Of a stretch of 64,000 nucleotides of DNA, positions 44,745 to 53,830 are shown piece after piece (positions within the stretch are counted from its first letter, which is position 1; every line of letters begins with the position of its first letter). Source of the stretch: JBFLVU01 sp964589625 (lineage in GTDB: Bacteria > Acidobacteriota > UBA4820 > DSQY01). Where the stretch lies: assembly GCA_964589625.1 (NCBI GenBank), contig CAZPSH010000003.1, positions 1-64,000 on the forward strand, given 5' to 3'. The notes under the pieces were generated by a model. The model saw only the letters and a program-made list of their open reading frames with translations. It did no database searches and was not told the DNA's origin. Made by a program: the position numbers and the translations under genes.

Positions 44745-46252
44745 CACGGCGCGCCTCCCGCACCGGGGCCCGTGAGATACGCCGCGAGCATCTGCAATTC
44801 GGCGTCGGTTCCGGTCCACGGCGGCATCTTCTCGTTGATGGAATCCATTGCGGCGACGAGGTCGGCGGCGTCCCGGGGACTCATGCCCTTGAAGGCGGGC
44901 GCGAGGGGCCGGAAGGCGCCCCCGAAGGTGTGGCACGGAGCGCAGCGCCTGGTGAAGGCCTGCTCGCCGTCGGCGGGATCGGCAGGGGTGGCCCCCCCCA
45001 GGAGGAAGGCGGCGACGGCCCGGGCCTCCTCCTGCGTGCCCGGGAAGGGCGGCATGGGCGCACGCATGGAGTCGGACCGGTAGACGAGCGCTCCTGCGTA
45101 GTCGAGGTCGAGTCCCGAAAGCCGGGGCCGAAGGGCCCGGGGTCCGCTGGAGACCCCGTGGCACGCCGAGCAAGCGATGCGGAAGACCTCCGCCCCGGCC
45201 TCTGCTTCCCGGCCGGCGACGGTCGTCTGGCGGGCGTAGGGCCACGAGGCGAGGAGGCCTTTCTCCCGTAGGAGGGGCAGATCGGGGACGCTCACGTGGT
45301 TGGCGTAGACGTAGCCCGGAACGAGAAAGGGCTTCCTCAGACCCTCACGGGCCCACTCCGAGGCGCCCACCGCCACGAAGGCGAAGAGCAGGAGGACCAG
45401 GGCGGAGGGTCTCCCGAAGGTGCGCGGGCGCCGATACACGAGAAGGAGGGTAAGGAGAAGAAGGTGCACGAGGGCGGCCCCGAGAAGGATGGCCGCGTGA
45501 AGGACGGAGGGAGACGCCCAGAGGATGTCCCTCCGGTCCGCGGGGAGCAGGCGGAAGACCCCCCAGGCCGAGGGCAACAGGAGCAGGGCCGGAAGGACTA
45601 CCCAGAGAGCCGCTGGCTTCGCCACCTCGGCCTTGAGGATGCGGTCCGAGAGGGGGGCGGCAGCGGCCAGGGCGTACGTCCCCGCGAGCACCAGACACAG
45701 GAGCGTCCGGAAACCCAGCGAGGGCAGGAAGTGGGGGTTGAAAAAGGCCGCCGCCAGGGAGGGGCTCTCCAGCCAGGAGCCCGGCGTGAGCTGGAATGCA
45801 AGAATCCCGTCGATGGCCACGAGGGACAGGTAGGCCGATGCGAAGTAAATCCAGCCCACGGCGAGGTGCGTCTTTCGCGGCAGGACGTCCCATCCGTAGA
45901 CGTAGACCAGAAGGCTGACGATTTCCACCAGAAAGAAGACCCACTCGATGGCCCAGACCCACACGAAGGTGCGGATAAGCGCCGATGTGGCCTCGGGGCT
46001 GATGAGGCCGATGGTGAACCAGATGCCCACGCCGGTGACGGCGCCCACCACCAGGGTCCAGAAGGCGAAGAACCGGGCGAAGCGCTTCAGCCACTGCCTC
46101 AGGGCTGGATCCTCGGCGGCCCGGCCCCGGTGCTCCATCCACACCATGAAGAGCCCGCCGCCGATGGCGAACTGGGAGATGAAAACGTGGACGACCGCGA
46201 TCAGCGCGATGATCCAGCGCGCGAAGGCCACGTCCCAGACCGGGTAGTTCAT
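44744..46252 (-). CDS. bd-family-like oxidase subunit I with fused diheme cytochrome c
   Basis: A 502-residue protein. Residues 1-330 have about nine membrane helices of the CydA type: VVHVFISQFAIGGGLF (haem-ligand His), VVGAVTGVGIWF and IEWVFFLVEIVSLLVYVYGWDVL, which aligns with the E99/E107-containing helix of CydA. The GRQPW quinol-loop motif of true cytochrome bd is absent. From about residue 345 come two cytochrome c domains with CSACHG (near 362) and CAPCHT (near 436). This points to electron input from cytochrome c, not quinol, as proposed for some branches of the bd superfamily. It would reduce oxygen, or another substrate, at the membrane. No cydX-like small gene was seen. Confidence 0.82.
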   Translation of the reverse strand: MNYPVWDVAFARWIIALIAVVHVFISQFAIGGGLFMVWMEHRGRAAEDPALRQWLKRFARFFAFWTLVVGAVTGVGIWFTIGLISPEATSALIRTFVWVWAIEWVFFLVEIVSLLVYVYGWDVLPRKTHLAVGWIYFASAYLSLVAIDGILAFQLTPGSWLESPSLAAAFFNPHFLPSLGFRTLLCLVLAGTYALAAAAPLSDRILKAEVAKPAALWVVLPALLLLPSAWGVFRLLPADRRDILWASPSVLHAAILLGAALVHLLLLTLLLVYRRPRTFGRPSALVLLLFAFVAVGASEWAREGLRKPFLVPGYVYANHVSVPDLPLLREKGLLASWPYARQTTVAGREAEAGAEVFRIACSACHGVSSGPRALRPRLSGLDLDYAGALVYRSDSMRAPMPPFPGTQEEARAVAAFLLGGATPADPADGEQAFTRRCAPCHTFGGAFRPLAPAFKGMSPRDAADLVAAMDSINEKMPPWTGTDAELQMLAAYLTGPGAGGAP

Positions 46253-46313
46253 GGTTCTCCTTCCCTTTCCGCCCCCCTCGCCTCCTTGCCTGCCGTTTCT
46301 CGCGCCCCGCGGC

Positions 46314-47456
46314 TCACTTGAGCGTGTTCTTCGAAATGACCAGCCGCTGGACCTGGTTGGTCCCCTCGTAAATCTGGGACAGTTTGGCGTCCCGCATGAT
46401 CTTCTCCACGATGAAGTCCTTGGAGTAGCCGTCTCCCCCCATGATCTGGACGCAGTCGGTGGCCACCTTCATGGCCACGTCGGTGGCGTAGTACTTGGCC
46501 ATGGCCGAGTAGGTCCCCACCTCCTTGTCGGCGTCCGTCAGCAGGGCGGCGTTCCAGACGAGGAAGCGGGAGGCGGTGATCTCCGTCAGCATCTCCGCGA
46601 ACATGAACCCGATGGCCTGGAAGGATGCGATGGGCTGTCCGAACTGGCGGCGGTTGAGGGCCCACTTCTTGGCCACTTCGTAGGCCTCGCGGGCCATCCC
46701 CACGGCCGCCGAGGCGACCCCCGCGCGGGTGCGGTTGAAGGTCTTCATGGCGATGAGGAAGCCCATGTTTTCCTTGCCGATGACATTTTCGGCGGGGACG
46801 GCGACGTCGTGGTACTCGATCTCCACCTGGCAGGAAGCGCGCTGGCCCATCTTGGGCAGTTCGCGGCCGATGATCACTCCCGGCGCGTCGGCGGGGACCA
46901 CGATGGCCGACATCCCGCGAGCTCCGCGGCCCGGATCGGTGTTGCAGAAGACCGTGTGGAACATGGCCTGTTTGCCGTTGGTAATGAAGCGCTTCTGGCC
47001 GTTGATGATGTAGGAGTCGCCCCTCCGGACGGCCGTTGTCCTTACGGCGCCGGCATCGGAGCCCGCCTCGGGTTCCGTGAGGCAGAAGGCCGCGAGGCCC
47101 CGGGCCTCCACGAGATGCCCGAAGATCTTCTTCTTGAGGGCGTCGCTCCCCCCTACGAGCAGGGGCGTGAGGGCCAGGTTGTTGGCGTCGATGCAGATGC
47201 CGATCCCCGAACAGGCCGCGCCCAGCTCCTCGCTCGCAAGGCACCCCTCGAAGGAGGAGTGGCCGGCGCCGCCGTACTCCTTGGGGATGGCGCCGTTGAT
47301 GATGCCCTCGTCGTAGGCCTTCTGCACCACCGGCCACGGGAACTCGCAGGACTCGTCGTACTGCCTCGCCACGGGCCGGACCTCCCGGTCCGCGAAGTCC
47401 TTCGCCTTCTCCACGAGTTCCCGGTGCTCCTTGGACAGTTCGAAATTCACCATCAT
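46314..47456 (-). CDS. Acyl-CoA dehydrogenase
   Basis: A 380-residue FAD enzyme with both PROSITE-type signatures: CLTEPEAGSDAGAVRT and QIMGGDGYSKDF. The arrangement of N-terminal helical, middle beta and C-terminal helical domains is standard. The C-terminal QIYEGTNQVQRLVISK is typical. It oxidises acyl-CoA thioesters to enoyl-CoA and passes electrons to ETF. It lies 61 bp upstream of the bd-like oxidase pair on the same strand. A second family member is at 61034. Substrate chain length cannot be told. Confidence 0.93.
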   Translation of the reverse strand: MMVNFELSKEHRELVEKAKDFADREVRPVARQYDESCEFPWPVVQKAYDEGIINGAIPKEYGGAGHSSFEGCLASEELGAACSGIGICIDANNLALTPLLVGGSDALKKKIFGHLVEARGLAAFCLTEPEAGSDAGAVRTTAVRRGDSYIINGQKRFITNGKQAMFHTVFCNTDPGRGARGMSAIVVPADAPGVIIGRELPKMGQRASCQVEIEYHDVAVPAENVIGKENMGFLIAMKTFNRTRAGVASAAVGMAREAYEVAKKWALNRRQFGQPIASFQAIGFMFAEMLTEITASRFLVWNAALLTDADKEVGTYSAMAKYYATDVAMKVATDCVQIMGGDGYSKDFIVEKIMRDAKLSQIYEGTNQVQRLVISKNTLK

Positions 47457-47470
47457 CTCCCTCCAAAGTC

Positions 47471-47577
47471 GGGAGGGACTAGGGGACTATGTGACGGAGG
47501 GACTAGGATACAGCACCCGTTCGCACGGTCTTTCCCCAGTCCCCTAGTTCCTTAGTCCCATAGTCCCTTAGTCCCTT
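47471..47577. repeat. Heptamer repeats of the AGTCCCT family in inverted arrangement
   Basis: The left half (47471-47508) reads GGGACTAGGGGACTATG-like units. The right half (about 47535-47577) carries the complementary AGTCCC units at 7-bp spacing. The arms are an imperfect inverted repeat of roughly 38 bp and could fold into a long hairpin. It lies between thiG and the acyl-CoA dehydrogenase start and may separate their transcripts. Confidence 0.85.
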
Positions 47578-47582
47578 TTCTC

Positions 47583-48353
47583 TCATTTCACCAGCCCCTC
47601 GAGGGGCGAAGACGCCGTCGCGTATCGCTTCATGGGGATGCGGCCCGCCCGGAAGGCCTCGCGTCCCGCCTCCACCGCCTTGCGCATGGCCGAGGCCATG
47701 AGGACGGGGTCCTGCGCCCCCGCCACGCCCGTGTTCATCAGCACGCCGTCGACACCCAGCTCCATGGCCCGGACCGCGTCGCCGGCCGTGCCCACCCCCG
47801 CGTCCACGATCACGGGAACGTCCATGAACTCCTTGATGATGGAAATGTTGTGCGGATTCTGGATGCCCATCCCGGATCCGATGGGCGCCCCGAGGGGCAT
47901 CACCGCGGCGGCGCCGGCGTCCCGCAGACGCTTGGCGTTGACGAGGTCGTCGTTGGTGTACGGAAGGACCACGAAGCCCTCCTTGACGAGGACCTTCGTG
48001 GCTTCAAGGAGGCCCGCGTTGTCGGGGAAGAGAGTCTTTTCGTCTCCGATGACCTCCAGCTTGATCCACTCCGACATGCCCGCCTCCCGGCCCAGCCGGG
48101 CGGCTCGGATCGCTTCGTCGGCCGTGTAGCACCCCGCCGTATTCGGGAGGAGGAAGTACTTCCTGGGGTCGATAAAGTCCAGGAGGGAGGCCTTGGTCCG
48201 GTCCAACTCGACGCGCCGCACGGCCACGGTGATGACCTCGGCCCTGCTCGCCTCCAGGGCCTTTGCCATGGTCTCGTAGTCCGGGTACTTGCCCGTTCCG
48301 AGGAACAGGCGGCTTCGGAATGTCTTGCCCGCGATCGTTAGGGTGTCGCCCAT
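47583..48353 (-). CDS. thiG: Thiazole synthase ThiG
   Basis: A 256-residue TIM barrel. Conserved segments: LFLGTGKYPDYETM, ITVAVRRV, LPNTAGCYTADEAIRAARL, and WIKLEVIGD. ThiG makes the thiazole phosphate of thiamine from deoxyxylulose phosphate, dehydroglycine and ThiS-thiocarboxylate. No thiS, thiH/thiO or thiC is adjacent. The E1-like enzyme at 18353 could in principle be ThiF. Start at MGDTLTIAG; upstream in-frame codons have no family match. Confidence 0.95.
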   Translation of the reverse strand: MGDTLTIAGKTFRSRLFLGTGKYPDYETMAKALEASRAEVITVAVRRVELDRTKASLLDFIDPRKYFLLPNTAGCYTADEAIRAARLGREAGMSEWIKLEVIGDEKTLFPDNAGLLEATKVLVKEGFVVLPYTNDDLVNAKRLRDAGAAAVMPLGAPIGSGMGIQNPHNISIIKEFMDVPVIVDAGVGTAGDAVRAMELGVDGVLMNTGVAGAQDPVLMASAMRKAVEAGREAFRAGRIPMKRYATASSPLEGLVK

Positions 48354-48440
48354 GGGGTCCTCCGGCGGAAGCTGAGAGCATATCAAAGACGGACTCTCCC
48401 TCCCAGGGGTGGTCCCGCCTCCCGTTGGGGCCAGGACACG

Positions 48441-48468
48441 GACGGGCGGCCCCGGAGGACCGCCCGTC
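48441..48468 (-). terminator. Hairpin after the second DUF3857 gene
   Basis: A perfect 9-bp stem (GACGGGCGG/CCGCCCGTC) with a 10-nt loop, 21 bp beyond the stop on the minus strand. There is no T-tract, so intrinsic termination is uncertain. Confidence 0.45.
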
Positions 48469-48489
48469 GCGCGCCGGAGTTCCGGCGGA

Positions 48490-50367
48490 TCAGGGCTTCG
48501 CGGACCAGACCACGGTTCGCCCGGAGGGATTCTGGGCGGCGGAGAAGAGGGCCTTCCAATCCCCGTAAACGTCCGGGGCCACCACGGAGCCGCCGATTTC
48601 GGCCTTCCAGTCGAAGACGAGACCCTTTTCGGAGCGTTGAAAACTTCGATGGAGGGAGCCCGCGCGGTTCTCGATTTTCGTGGACGCGGGCACGTAGAGG
48701 GGCCGGAGGCCCTCGGGGAGGGTGAGGTTCACCGTGACGTGCTCGCGGCCCGCGTGGGGCAGGACCGTCGGGAGGGACCGTCGGCTCACGTGGCTGTTGG
48801 CGAAGCCGGCCAGGAGGGAGGGCTTGGGCACCCCGAGGGCGAGGGCCTTGGCCCCGGAGGCCGACGGAGAGGGGGCCGTGAAGGTGGTCTTGATCACCAC
48901 TTGGCCGGGCTCGAGCCGCACCACGTCGAACTTCGCCACCTCCGCCCCGGGGAGGACGGAGGAGAGGAGGGCCGACAGCACCGCCTTCTGGCCGTCGGCC
49001 GATCCCTGGACGGCGTAATAGGGACTGTACCGTCCCGAGAAGAGCGCGCTGCCCTCGCCGGACAGGGAAAGGTCCTTCGCCACGCGCACGTCCAGTTCAA
49101 CCCCGAGAATGTCCTCACCGGGGTAGTCCAGGGTGTGGAGTTCGCCGATGCCGGCCACAAGGGGGAGCCCCTTGAGTCCGGCCAACTGCTTTTGGGAACT
49201 CTCCGAGAGGGGGGCGGAGGGGTCCAGCCACAGGGGATTCTGGCCCATTTCCACGCGGAGAATCGGCTTTTCCAGAAGGGCCAGGGAGGGCACCAGGGAG
49301 GGATCGAGCCCGCCCGGAACAGCGGGATAGCCCAAAGCGATGGCGGTCTGGAGGCCGGCCCGATTCATCATGGACTGCAGGAGGACCGCCTTGTCGAGGG
49401 CGTGTCCGTACCCGGTGTCGAAGGTGTCCGCGGCGGTCCGGGGAGCGTGGTCGAAGGCCGCGAGGGGCCAGCGCACGTCGTTGATGGACTCGGCCACGTA
49501 GGCGTGGAGCTTGAGTGCCCTCTCGAAGCCGCCCTGGACGTTCTTCAGGAGTTCGTCCACCTTGGCGTCGAGGGCGGGCGAGGAGGAGGCGGCGGCCTTC
49601 TCGACCAGTCTCGAAAGGATGCTGTTCTGGTGGCCCCAGTCCGGGCACGTGGAGAAGACGAGGGTGGGGAGAAACCCGTCGGCGCCGTGGTGGAGCTCGC
49701 CGGGCGGAACGGCGGGGACGTTAGAGAGGGTCCACGTGGTGGTTTCCGCACCGCCTGTCCGGGTGACGGAGGGGGCGGCTTCGGCGCCGAAGAGGCGGGC
49801 GTGGAACCCCATGCCTTCGGGGACCGTCAGGGAAACCTCCCGCACCAGGGCCGGCCGGTCGTTTTGGAGGACCACGACCCCCTCGAAGAAGCGGCGCCAG
49901 GGCTTGCGGTCGGCGACCGTGTAGTCCAGCTCGACCACGGCGTTCAGGTCGAGGCCCACCTTCGTGATGACCATCTCTCGCCATCCGGCGTAGGCCGGCG
50001 CCTTTTCCAGGGCGAAGGGGGTCCGCTCGTTGAAGGAGTTGGGTTTGGCGTCCACCGTGAGGCCTTCCACGGTGTAGGTCCGGCACCGGGTCACGGAGAG
50101 GTCCTGCAGATCCTTGTGGAAGGCGACGTAGGGGTCTCCCGCGTCGTCCATGCCCTGGTAGGTCAACATTTTCTCGCGCAGGGAGACGGACTTCTCCACC
50201 CGGCCGTCGGGATGGAGGGTGAAGGCGGTCTTCTCCGAGAGGACGAGGACGTCCGCGGAGGGGTACTCCTTGGCGGTGGGCGTTGCGGCATACTGCGGAG
50301 GAAGTCCGGCCGCCCAGAGGGGAAGGACCACGGCGAAAAGCGTGGCGATCAGAAGGGCTTTTCTCAT
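48490..50367 (-). CDS. DUF3857 protein with degenerate transglutaminase domain
   Basis: A 625-residue exported protein. The signal peptide is MRKALLIATLFAVVLPLWAAG. A DUF3857 N-terminal domain follows (ALHPDGRVEKSV-type segment, YTVEGLTVDAKPNSF). The transglutaminase-like domain is at about residues 290-360, but the nucleophile Cys is replaced by Ala in DTGYGHALDKAVLL, where active members have GxGxCxDK. It therefore looks like a pseudo-enzyme. The start at 50367 gives a clean signal peptide and GAGAG upstream; an ATG at 50412 overlapping the preceding stop is an alternative. Probably works with the intact paralogue upstream. Function unknown. Confidence 0.82.
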   Translation of the reverse strand: MRKALLIATLFAVVLPLWAAGLPPQYAATPTAKEYPSADVLVLSEKTAFTLHPDGRVEKSVSLREKMLTYQGMDDAGDPYVAFHKDLQDLSVTRCRTYTVEGLTVDAKPNSFNERTPFALEKAPAYAGWREMVITKVGLDLNAVVELDYTVADRKPWRRFFEGVVVLQNDRPALVREVSLTVPEGMGFHARLFGAEAAPSVTRTGGAETTTWTLSNVPAVPPGELHHGADGFLPTLVFSTCPDWGHQNSILSRLVEKAAASSSPALDAKVDELLKNVQGGFERALKLHAYVAESINDVRWPLAAFDHAPRTAADTFDTGYGHALDKAVLLQSMMNRAGLQTAIALGYPAVPGGLDPSLVPSLALLEKPILRVEMGQNPLWLDPSAPLSESSQKQLAGLKGLPLVAGIGELHTLDYPGEDILGVELDVRVAKDLSLSGEGSALFSGRYSPYYAVQGSADGQKAVLSALLSSVLPGAEVAKFDVVRLEPGQVVIKTTFTAPSPSASGAKALALGVPKPSLLAGFANSHVSRRSLPTVLPHAGREHVTVNLTLPEGLRPLYVPASTKIENRAGSLHRSFQRSEKGLVFDWKAEIGGSVVAPDVYGDWKALFSAAQNPSGRTVVWSAKP

Positions 50368-50408
50368 GTCTCTCTCCGGCTTTCCAGCGTTGGATCGATC
50401 CGTCTCGC

Positions 50409-52388
50409 TCATTTCCCCACCACCACCAGGGCCTTGGACAGCCCGTTCACGGCCTCCACGGCGTCCCTCAGGCCGGCGTAGTCGGCGGCGGGCACGATCT
50501 TCTTCTTGACGGCGAGCCTTTCCTTCAAGACGAGTGCGCCGTTCTCCACGGAAAGGGACGCCGAGAAGTCCGCCGAGGGGGACTCCACGGTCTTCACCTC
50601 GGGGGCGGACTTGAGCCCGTAGCCCTTTGGAAGGGCCAGGCGCTCCTCGAAGAGGAACTCCCGGGTGGCCCTCAGGAAGATGTCGTGCTTGCGCTCCTTG
50701 CCCTTTACGGCCAGCAGGAAGTCCGTGAGCCTGGGGCTCTGGAGGATGTTCCGGGCCAGGGGAGGCGTGAGGATCATCTCCTTGCCGGTGGCCATGGCGT
50801 ACCCGGGGGCCTGGACGTGGAGGGTCATGCGGAAGGGCTTCGTCACGTCGATGGGGTCCGTGTAGGCATAGTCCACGAGGCGCGCGGCGGGGGAGATGGC
50901 CGCCACGAACTTCTCGAGGTTCGAGCGGACCTCGGCGGCCGGGCTGTTCACGACCAGCCAGACCAGGTTGGTCTCGCTGTAGGCGCCCCCCGAGATGGCG
51001 AGGGTCGTGTCGAGGTCGCCCTTCTCGTTGATCGAGCCCGTCGAGACGACCCGAATGAAGTTCTCCGAGGCCTCCGCGGGAGGCGTCTCCATGAGGACTT
51101 CGCCCCGGGGAGAGCCGATGACGTAGTTCTGGGGCCTCTCGGCGGAGGACCAGACCTCCCGGCTGAAGGGGCACCAAGTCGGGTCGTAGAGCTTGTACTG
51201 ATTGGGCGCGACCTCCGTGGCCACGACGCAATGGTTGAACTGGTCCGCCGGGATGTCCTCCACGCGGGCCCCGGCCATGGTCATGGCGGGGTAGGTGTTC
51301 TTGAACCCCGCCGCGCGGAACATGGTGACCAGCATGCCGGCGATGTCCTTGCAGACGCCCGCCCGGTCGTTGAAGTCCATCTTGCCGGGATGCAGGGTGT
51401 AGCCTTCGCCCTTGCCCATGCTGATGCCGCTGTATCGGATCTGCCGGGCCACCCACGCGAGGAGCGCGAGCCGCTTCTCGTCGTCGGTTTTCAGGCCGCG
51501 GACGATCTCCTGGGTCTTCGCGACGATGGCGTCGTCGTAGGCGAAGGTGTCCACGTCCTCGTTCACGTGGTAGAACCACCGGCTCTTCTCGGGCCAGTCC
51601 ATGACCGTCGCGAGCACGAGTTTGGGGAAGGCGTCCGAATCCTCCACCATGCGGGGTTCGCGATCGGCGGCGGGGACGTTTTCCTTCCACCACGTGTAGG
51701 ACAGGGTCTTCTCGTCGAAGCCCGTCTCGTGGCCCAGCTCTCCGTTGTACACGCGGGCCCGGATGGGCTTGTCCCTGGGCAGGACGATGGTGTAGCTCTT
51801 GCGCACGATGGGGCGGTCCCCCTGGAAGAGGACCACGTCGTAGTAGTGGCCGCGCATGGGAGGGATGTACCGCTCGTCGTCCTGCGATGCCTGATCGTGA
51901 AGGTAGGCGATGACGAAGCCCTTGGAGTAGGTCTTGATCTCCACGGCGTCGCCCGGATGAAGCTTGGGCACGCTCGCCACCTTCATCCGCGGCCCCCAGT
52001 AGATCATGAACTGGGGCTGGGGCAGGTCGTGGACGCGCTCCGCGGGCACCTCCTCCGGCTTCCCGTCTTTGCGGAAGACGGTGAGGCTCTTGACCTCGGC
52101 GTAGGAGGAGGCCGGGTCGTAGTCGAACCTCAACGTGACGCACTCGGCCGCCCCCTTTTCCGTGAGCACCTTGATGAGCTGGGTGCGGCTCACGTGGCTC
52201 AAGCCCGAGTCTTCCACGTCCACGCGGGTCTCGTCGGACACGACGACGGCGTCCGCTCCGGGATACGTTTCAGCCGTCACCCCCTTGAGCTTCTCGAAGG
52301 TGGGGCCGTACCCGGCTGCCTTCCAGGCCAGACCGCTCCATACCGCCAGAACGAGCGCCGCGACCAGCGCCCTTCCCGCTCTCCGCAT
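50409..52388 (-). CDS. DUF3857/transglutaminase-like exported protein, intact Cys-His-Asp
   Basis: A 659-residue protein with a signal peptide (ALVAALVLAVWSGLA). DUF3857 occupies about 30-230 (YPGADAVVVSDETRVDVEDSG). A transglutaminase-like domain follows with Cys in DRAGVCKDIAGML (near residue 345), His in NHCVVATEV and Asp in KLYDPTW. Such proteins are found in the periplasm of Bacteroidetes, Acidobacteriota and others, with no firm biochemical role (peptidase or cross-linking activity proposed). It is cotranscribed with the paralogue whose Cys is missing. Confidence 0.85.
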   Translation of the reverse strand: MRRAGRALVAALVLAVWSGLAWKAAGYGPTFEKLKGVTAETYPGADAVVVSDETRVDVEDSGLSHVSRTQLIKVLTEKGAAECVTLRFDYDPASSYAEVKSLTVFRKDGKPEEVPAERVHDLPQPQFMIYWGPRMKVASVPKLHPGDAVEIKTYSKGFVIAYLHDQASQDDERYIPPMRGHYYDVVLFQGDRPIVRKSYTIVLPRDKPIRARVYNGELGHETGFDEKTLSYTWWKENVPAADREPRMVEDSDAFPKLVLATVMDWPEKSRWFYHVNEDVDTFAYDDAIVAKTQEIVRGLKTDDEKRLALLAWVARQIRYSGISMGKGEGYTLHPGKMDFNDRAGVCKDIAGMLVTMFRAAGFKNTYPAMTMAGARVEDIPADQFNHCVVATEVAPNQYKLYDPTWCPFSREVWSSAERPQNYVIGSPRGEVLMETPPAEASENFIRVVSTGSINEKGDLDTTLAISGGAYSETNLVWLVVNSPAAEVRSNLEKFVAAISPAARLVDYAYTDPIDVTKPFRMTLHVQAPGYAMATGKEMILTPPLARNILQSPRLTDFLLAVKGKERKHDIFLRATREFLFEERLALPKGYGLKSAPEVKTVESPSADFSASLSVENGALVLKERLAVKKKIVPAADYAGLRDAVEAVNGLSKALVVVGK

Positions 52389-52633
52389 CGGTGCCTCCTC
52401 GGTTGACGCGGCTCCGGTTCTACCGCCGGCGCCGCGAAGGGGGGATTCTAGCAGAAAGGAAAGGCGCGCGCAGGTCGGGACCTAAAGCCGCCGCCGCGGC
52501 CGAAGGGTCCGATTCGGGGGGCAAGCCGCCCGGAAAGGAAGGAGATGGAGGAGATCTGGCCGATGTCTTTTTCCCCTTCCCCTCGCGTTCTCCGAATCCC
52601 TTCGTTTCGCAGGCGGCGCGCCGCAAATGAAAC

Positions 52634-52659
52634 GGGCTCCCCGCCGCGGCGGGGAGCCC
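52634..52659 (-). terminator. Rho-independent terminator of mdh
   Basis: A perfect 26-bp palindrome (arms GGGCTCCCCGCC/GGCGGGGAGCCC) is followed on the minus strand by GTTTCATTT. It begins 26 bp after the mdh stop. The upstream neighbour DUF3857 gene starts beyond it, so it insulates the two. Confidence 0.8.
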
Positions 52660-52685
52660 TGAATGGGAAACGAGGCAGGCCCGGG

Positions 52686-53696
52686 TTACAGGCTCTTGAG
52701 CATCCCGTCGGCCTCGTCGCAGGTCTTCTTGACGCCGTCCACCGACTTGGCGAGGGCGGCCTTTTCTTCGGGGGTGAGGTCCAGCTCGATGACCTTCTCG
52801 ATGCCGTTTTTTCCGACGATGGCCGGAACGCCCACGAAGAGGCCGTTGACGCCGTACTCGCCCTCGAGTTTGGCGCAGACGGGCAGGATCTTGCGCTTGT
52901 CGTAGATCACCGCCTCGGCCATCTCGAGCGCGGCCCACGCGGGGGACACGAAGGCCGAGCCGAAGCCGAGCAGGCCCACGACCTCGCCGCCGGCCTTGCG
53001 GGTGCGCGCCTCGATTTTGGCGAGGGTGTCGGCGTCGAGGAACTTGCTGACGGGAATGCCGGCGATGAGGCAGGAGCTGCGCACCGGCACCATGTCGTCG
53101 CCGTGCCCGCCGAGGACGATGGCGTTCACGTTCTCCACCGACACCTTGGCCGCCTCGGCCACGAAGTAGCAGTAGCGGCCGGAGTCGAGGACGCCCGCCA
53201 TGCCGAAGAGCTTGTTCTTGGGAGGAGCCAGCCGCTTGTCCAGGGTGTAGACGATGGCGTCGAGGGGATTGGCGATGGAGATGATCATGGCGTTGGGGCA
53301 GTACTGCTGGATGCCCTTGGCCACTTCGATGGTCACCTTGAGGTTGATGGCGAGCAGCTCTTCGCGGCTCGGGAAGGTCCCGTCCGGGCGGGCCTTGCGG
53401 GGCACGCCGGCGGTGTTGATGACCAGTTCGGCGCCGGCCAGGGACGAGTAGTCTTTAGAGCCGACGAGCTTGATGTCCCGGCGGATCGTAGGCAGGCCCT
53501 CGGCGATGTCCAGGCACTTGCCGATGGACACCGACTGCTTCTTGAGCACCTCCTGGCGCTCCGGGGGATCGTTCGGGCCGGCCATGGGGGCCGGGTCCAC
53601 CAACCCCACTTCTCGGGCGAGCCTCCGCTGGGCGATCTCCTGGGTGAGAACGCCGCCGATGAACCCACCGCCGATGAGACCGATCTTGTTCAGCAT
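52686..53696 (-). CDS. mdh: Malate dehydrogenase
   Basis: A 336-residue NAD-dependent dehydrogenase of the LDH/MDH family. Features: GGGFIGG dinucleotide loop, VINTAGVPRK (with catalytic-loop Arg), SIANPLDAIVY, and the catalytic GGHGDDMVP. There are insertions relative to typical MDH: about 20 residues after the second strand (region PAPMAGPNDPPERQEVLKKQ) and ARPDGTFPS in the substrate loop. The substrate-binding residues suggest malate rather than lactate. The gene is divergent from fumarase, so the two adjacent TCA steps share a promoter region. Start at MLNKIGLIGG. Confidence 0.9.
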   Translation of the reverse strand: MLNKIGLIGGGFIGGVLTQEIAQRRLAREVGLVDPAPMAGPNDPPERQEVLKKQSVSIGKCLDIAEGLPTIRRDIKLVGSKDYSSLAGAELVINTAGVPRKARPDGTFPSREELLAINLKVTIEVAKGIQQYCPNAMIISIANPLDAIVYTLDKRLAPPKNKLFGMAGVLDSGRYCYFVAEAAKVSVENVNAIVLGGHGDDMVPVRSSCLIAGIPVSKFLDADTLAKIEARTRKAGGEVVGLLGFGSAFVSPAWAALEMAEAVIYDKRKILPVCAKLEGEYGVNGLFVGVPAIVGKNGIEKVIELDLTPEEKAALAKSVDGVKKTCDEADGMLKSL

Positions 53697-53788
53697 GTGC
53701 CCATCTCCTTTCAAAGTGCCTCTGGGTTCCGCCCCCCAGCGGTCCCGCGGCGTACCCACGCCGGGGTCCCACCGGACTCGTTGCGCCG

Positions 53789-53797
53789 AGTATACCA
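53789..53797 (-). promoter_or_regulatory. Predicted extended -10 promoter of mdh
   Basis: TGGTATACT on the minus strand is a perfect extended -10 element (TGnTATACT). No good -35 was seen at the right distance, as allowed for extended -10 promoters. The leader would be about 85 nt. Confidence 0.5.
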
Positions 53798-53830
53798 CCA
53801 CACGGGGCTTGTGCGGGACAAGGACGGCAC

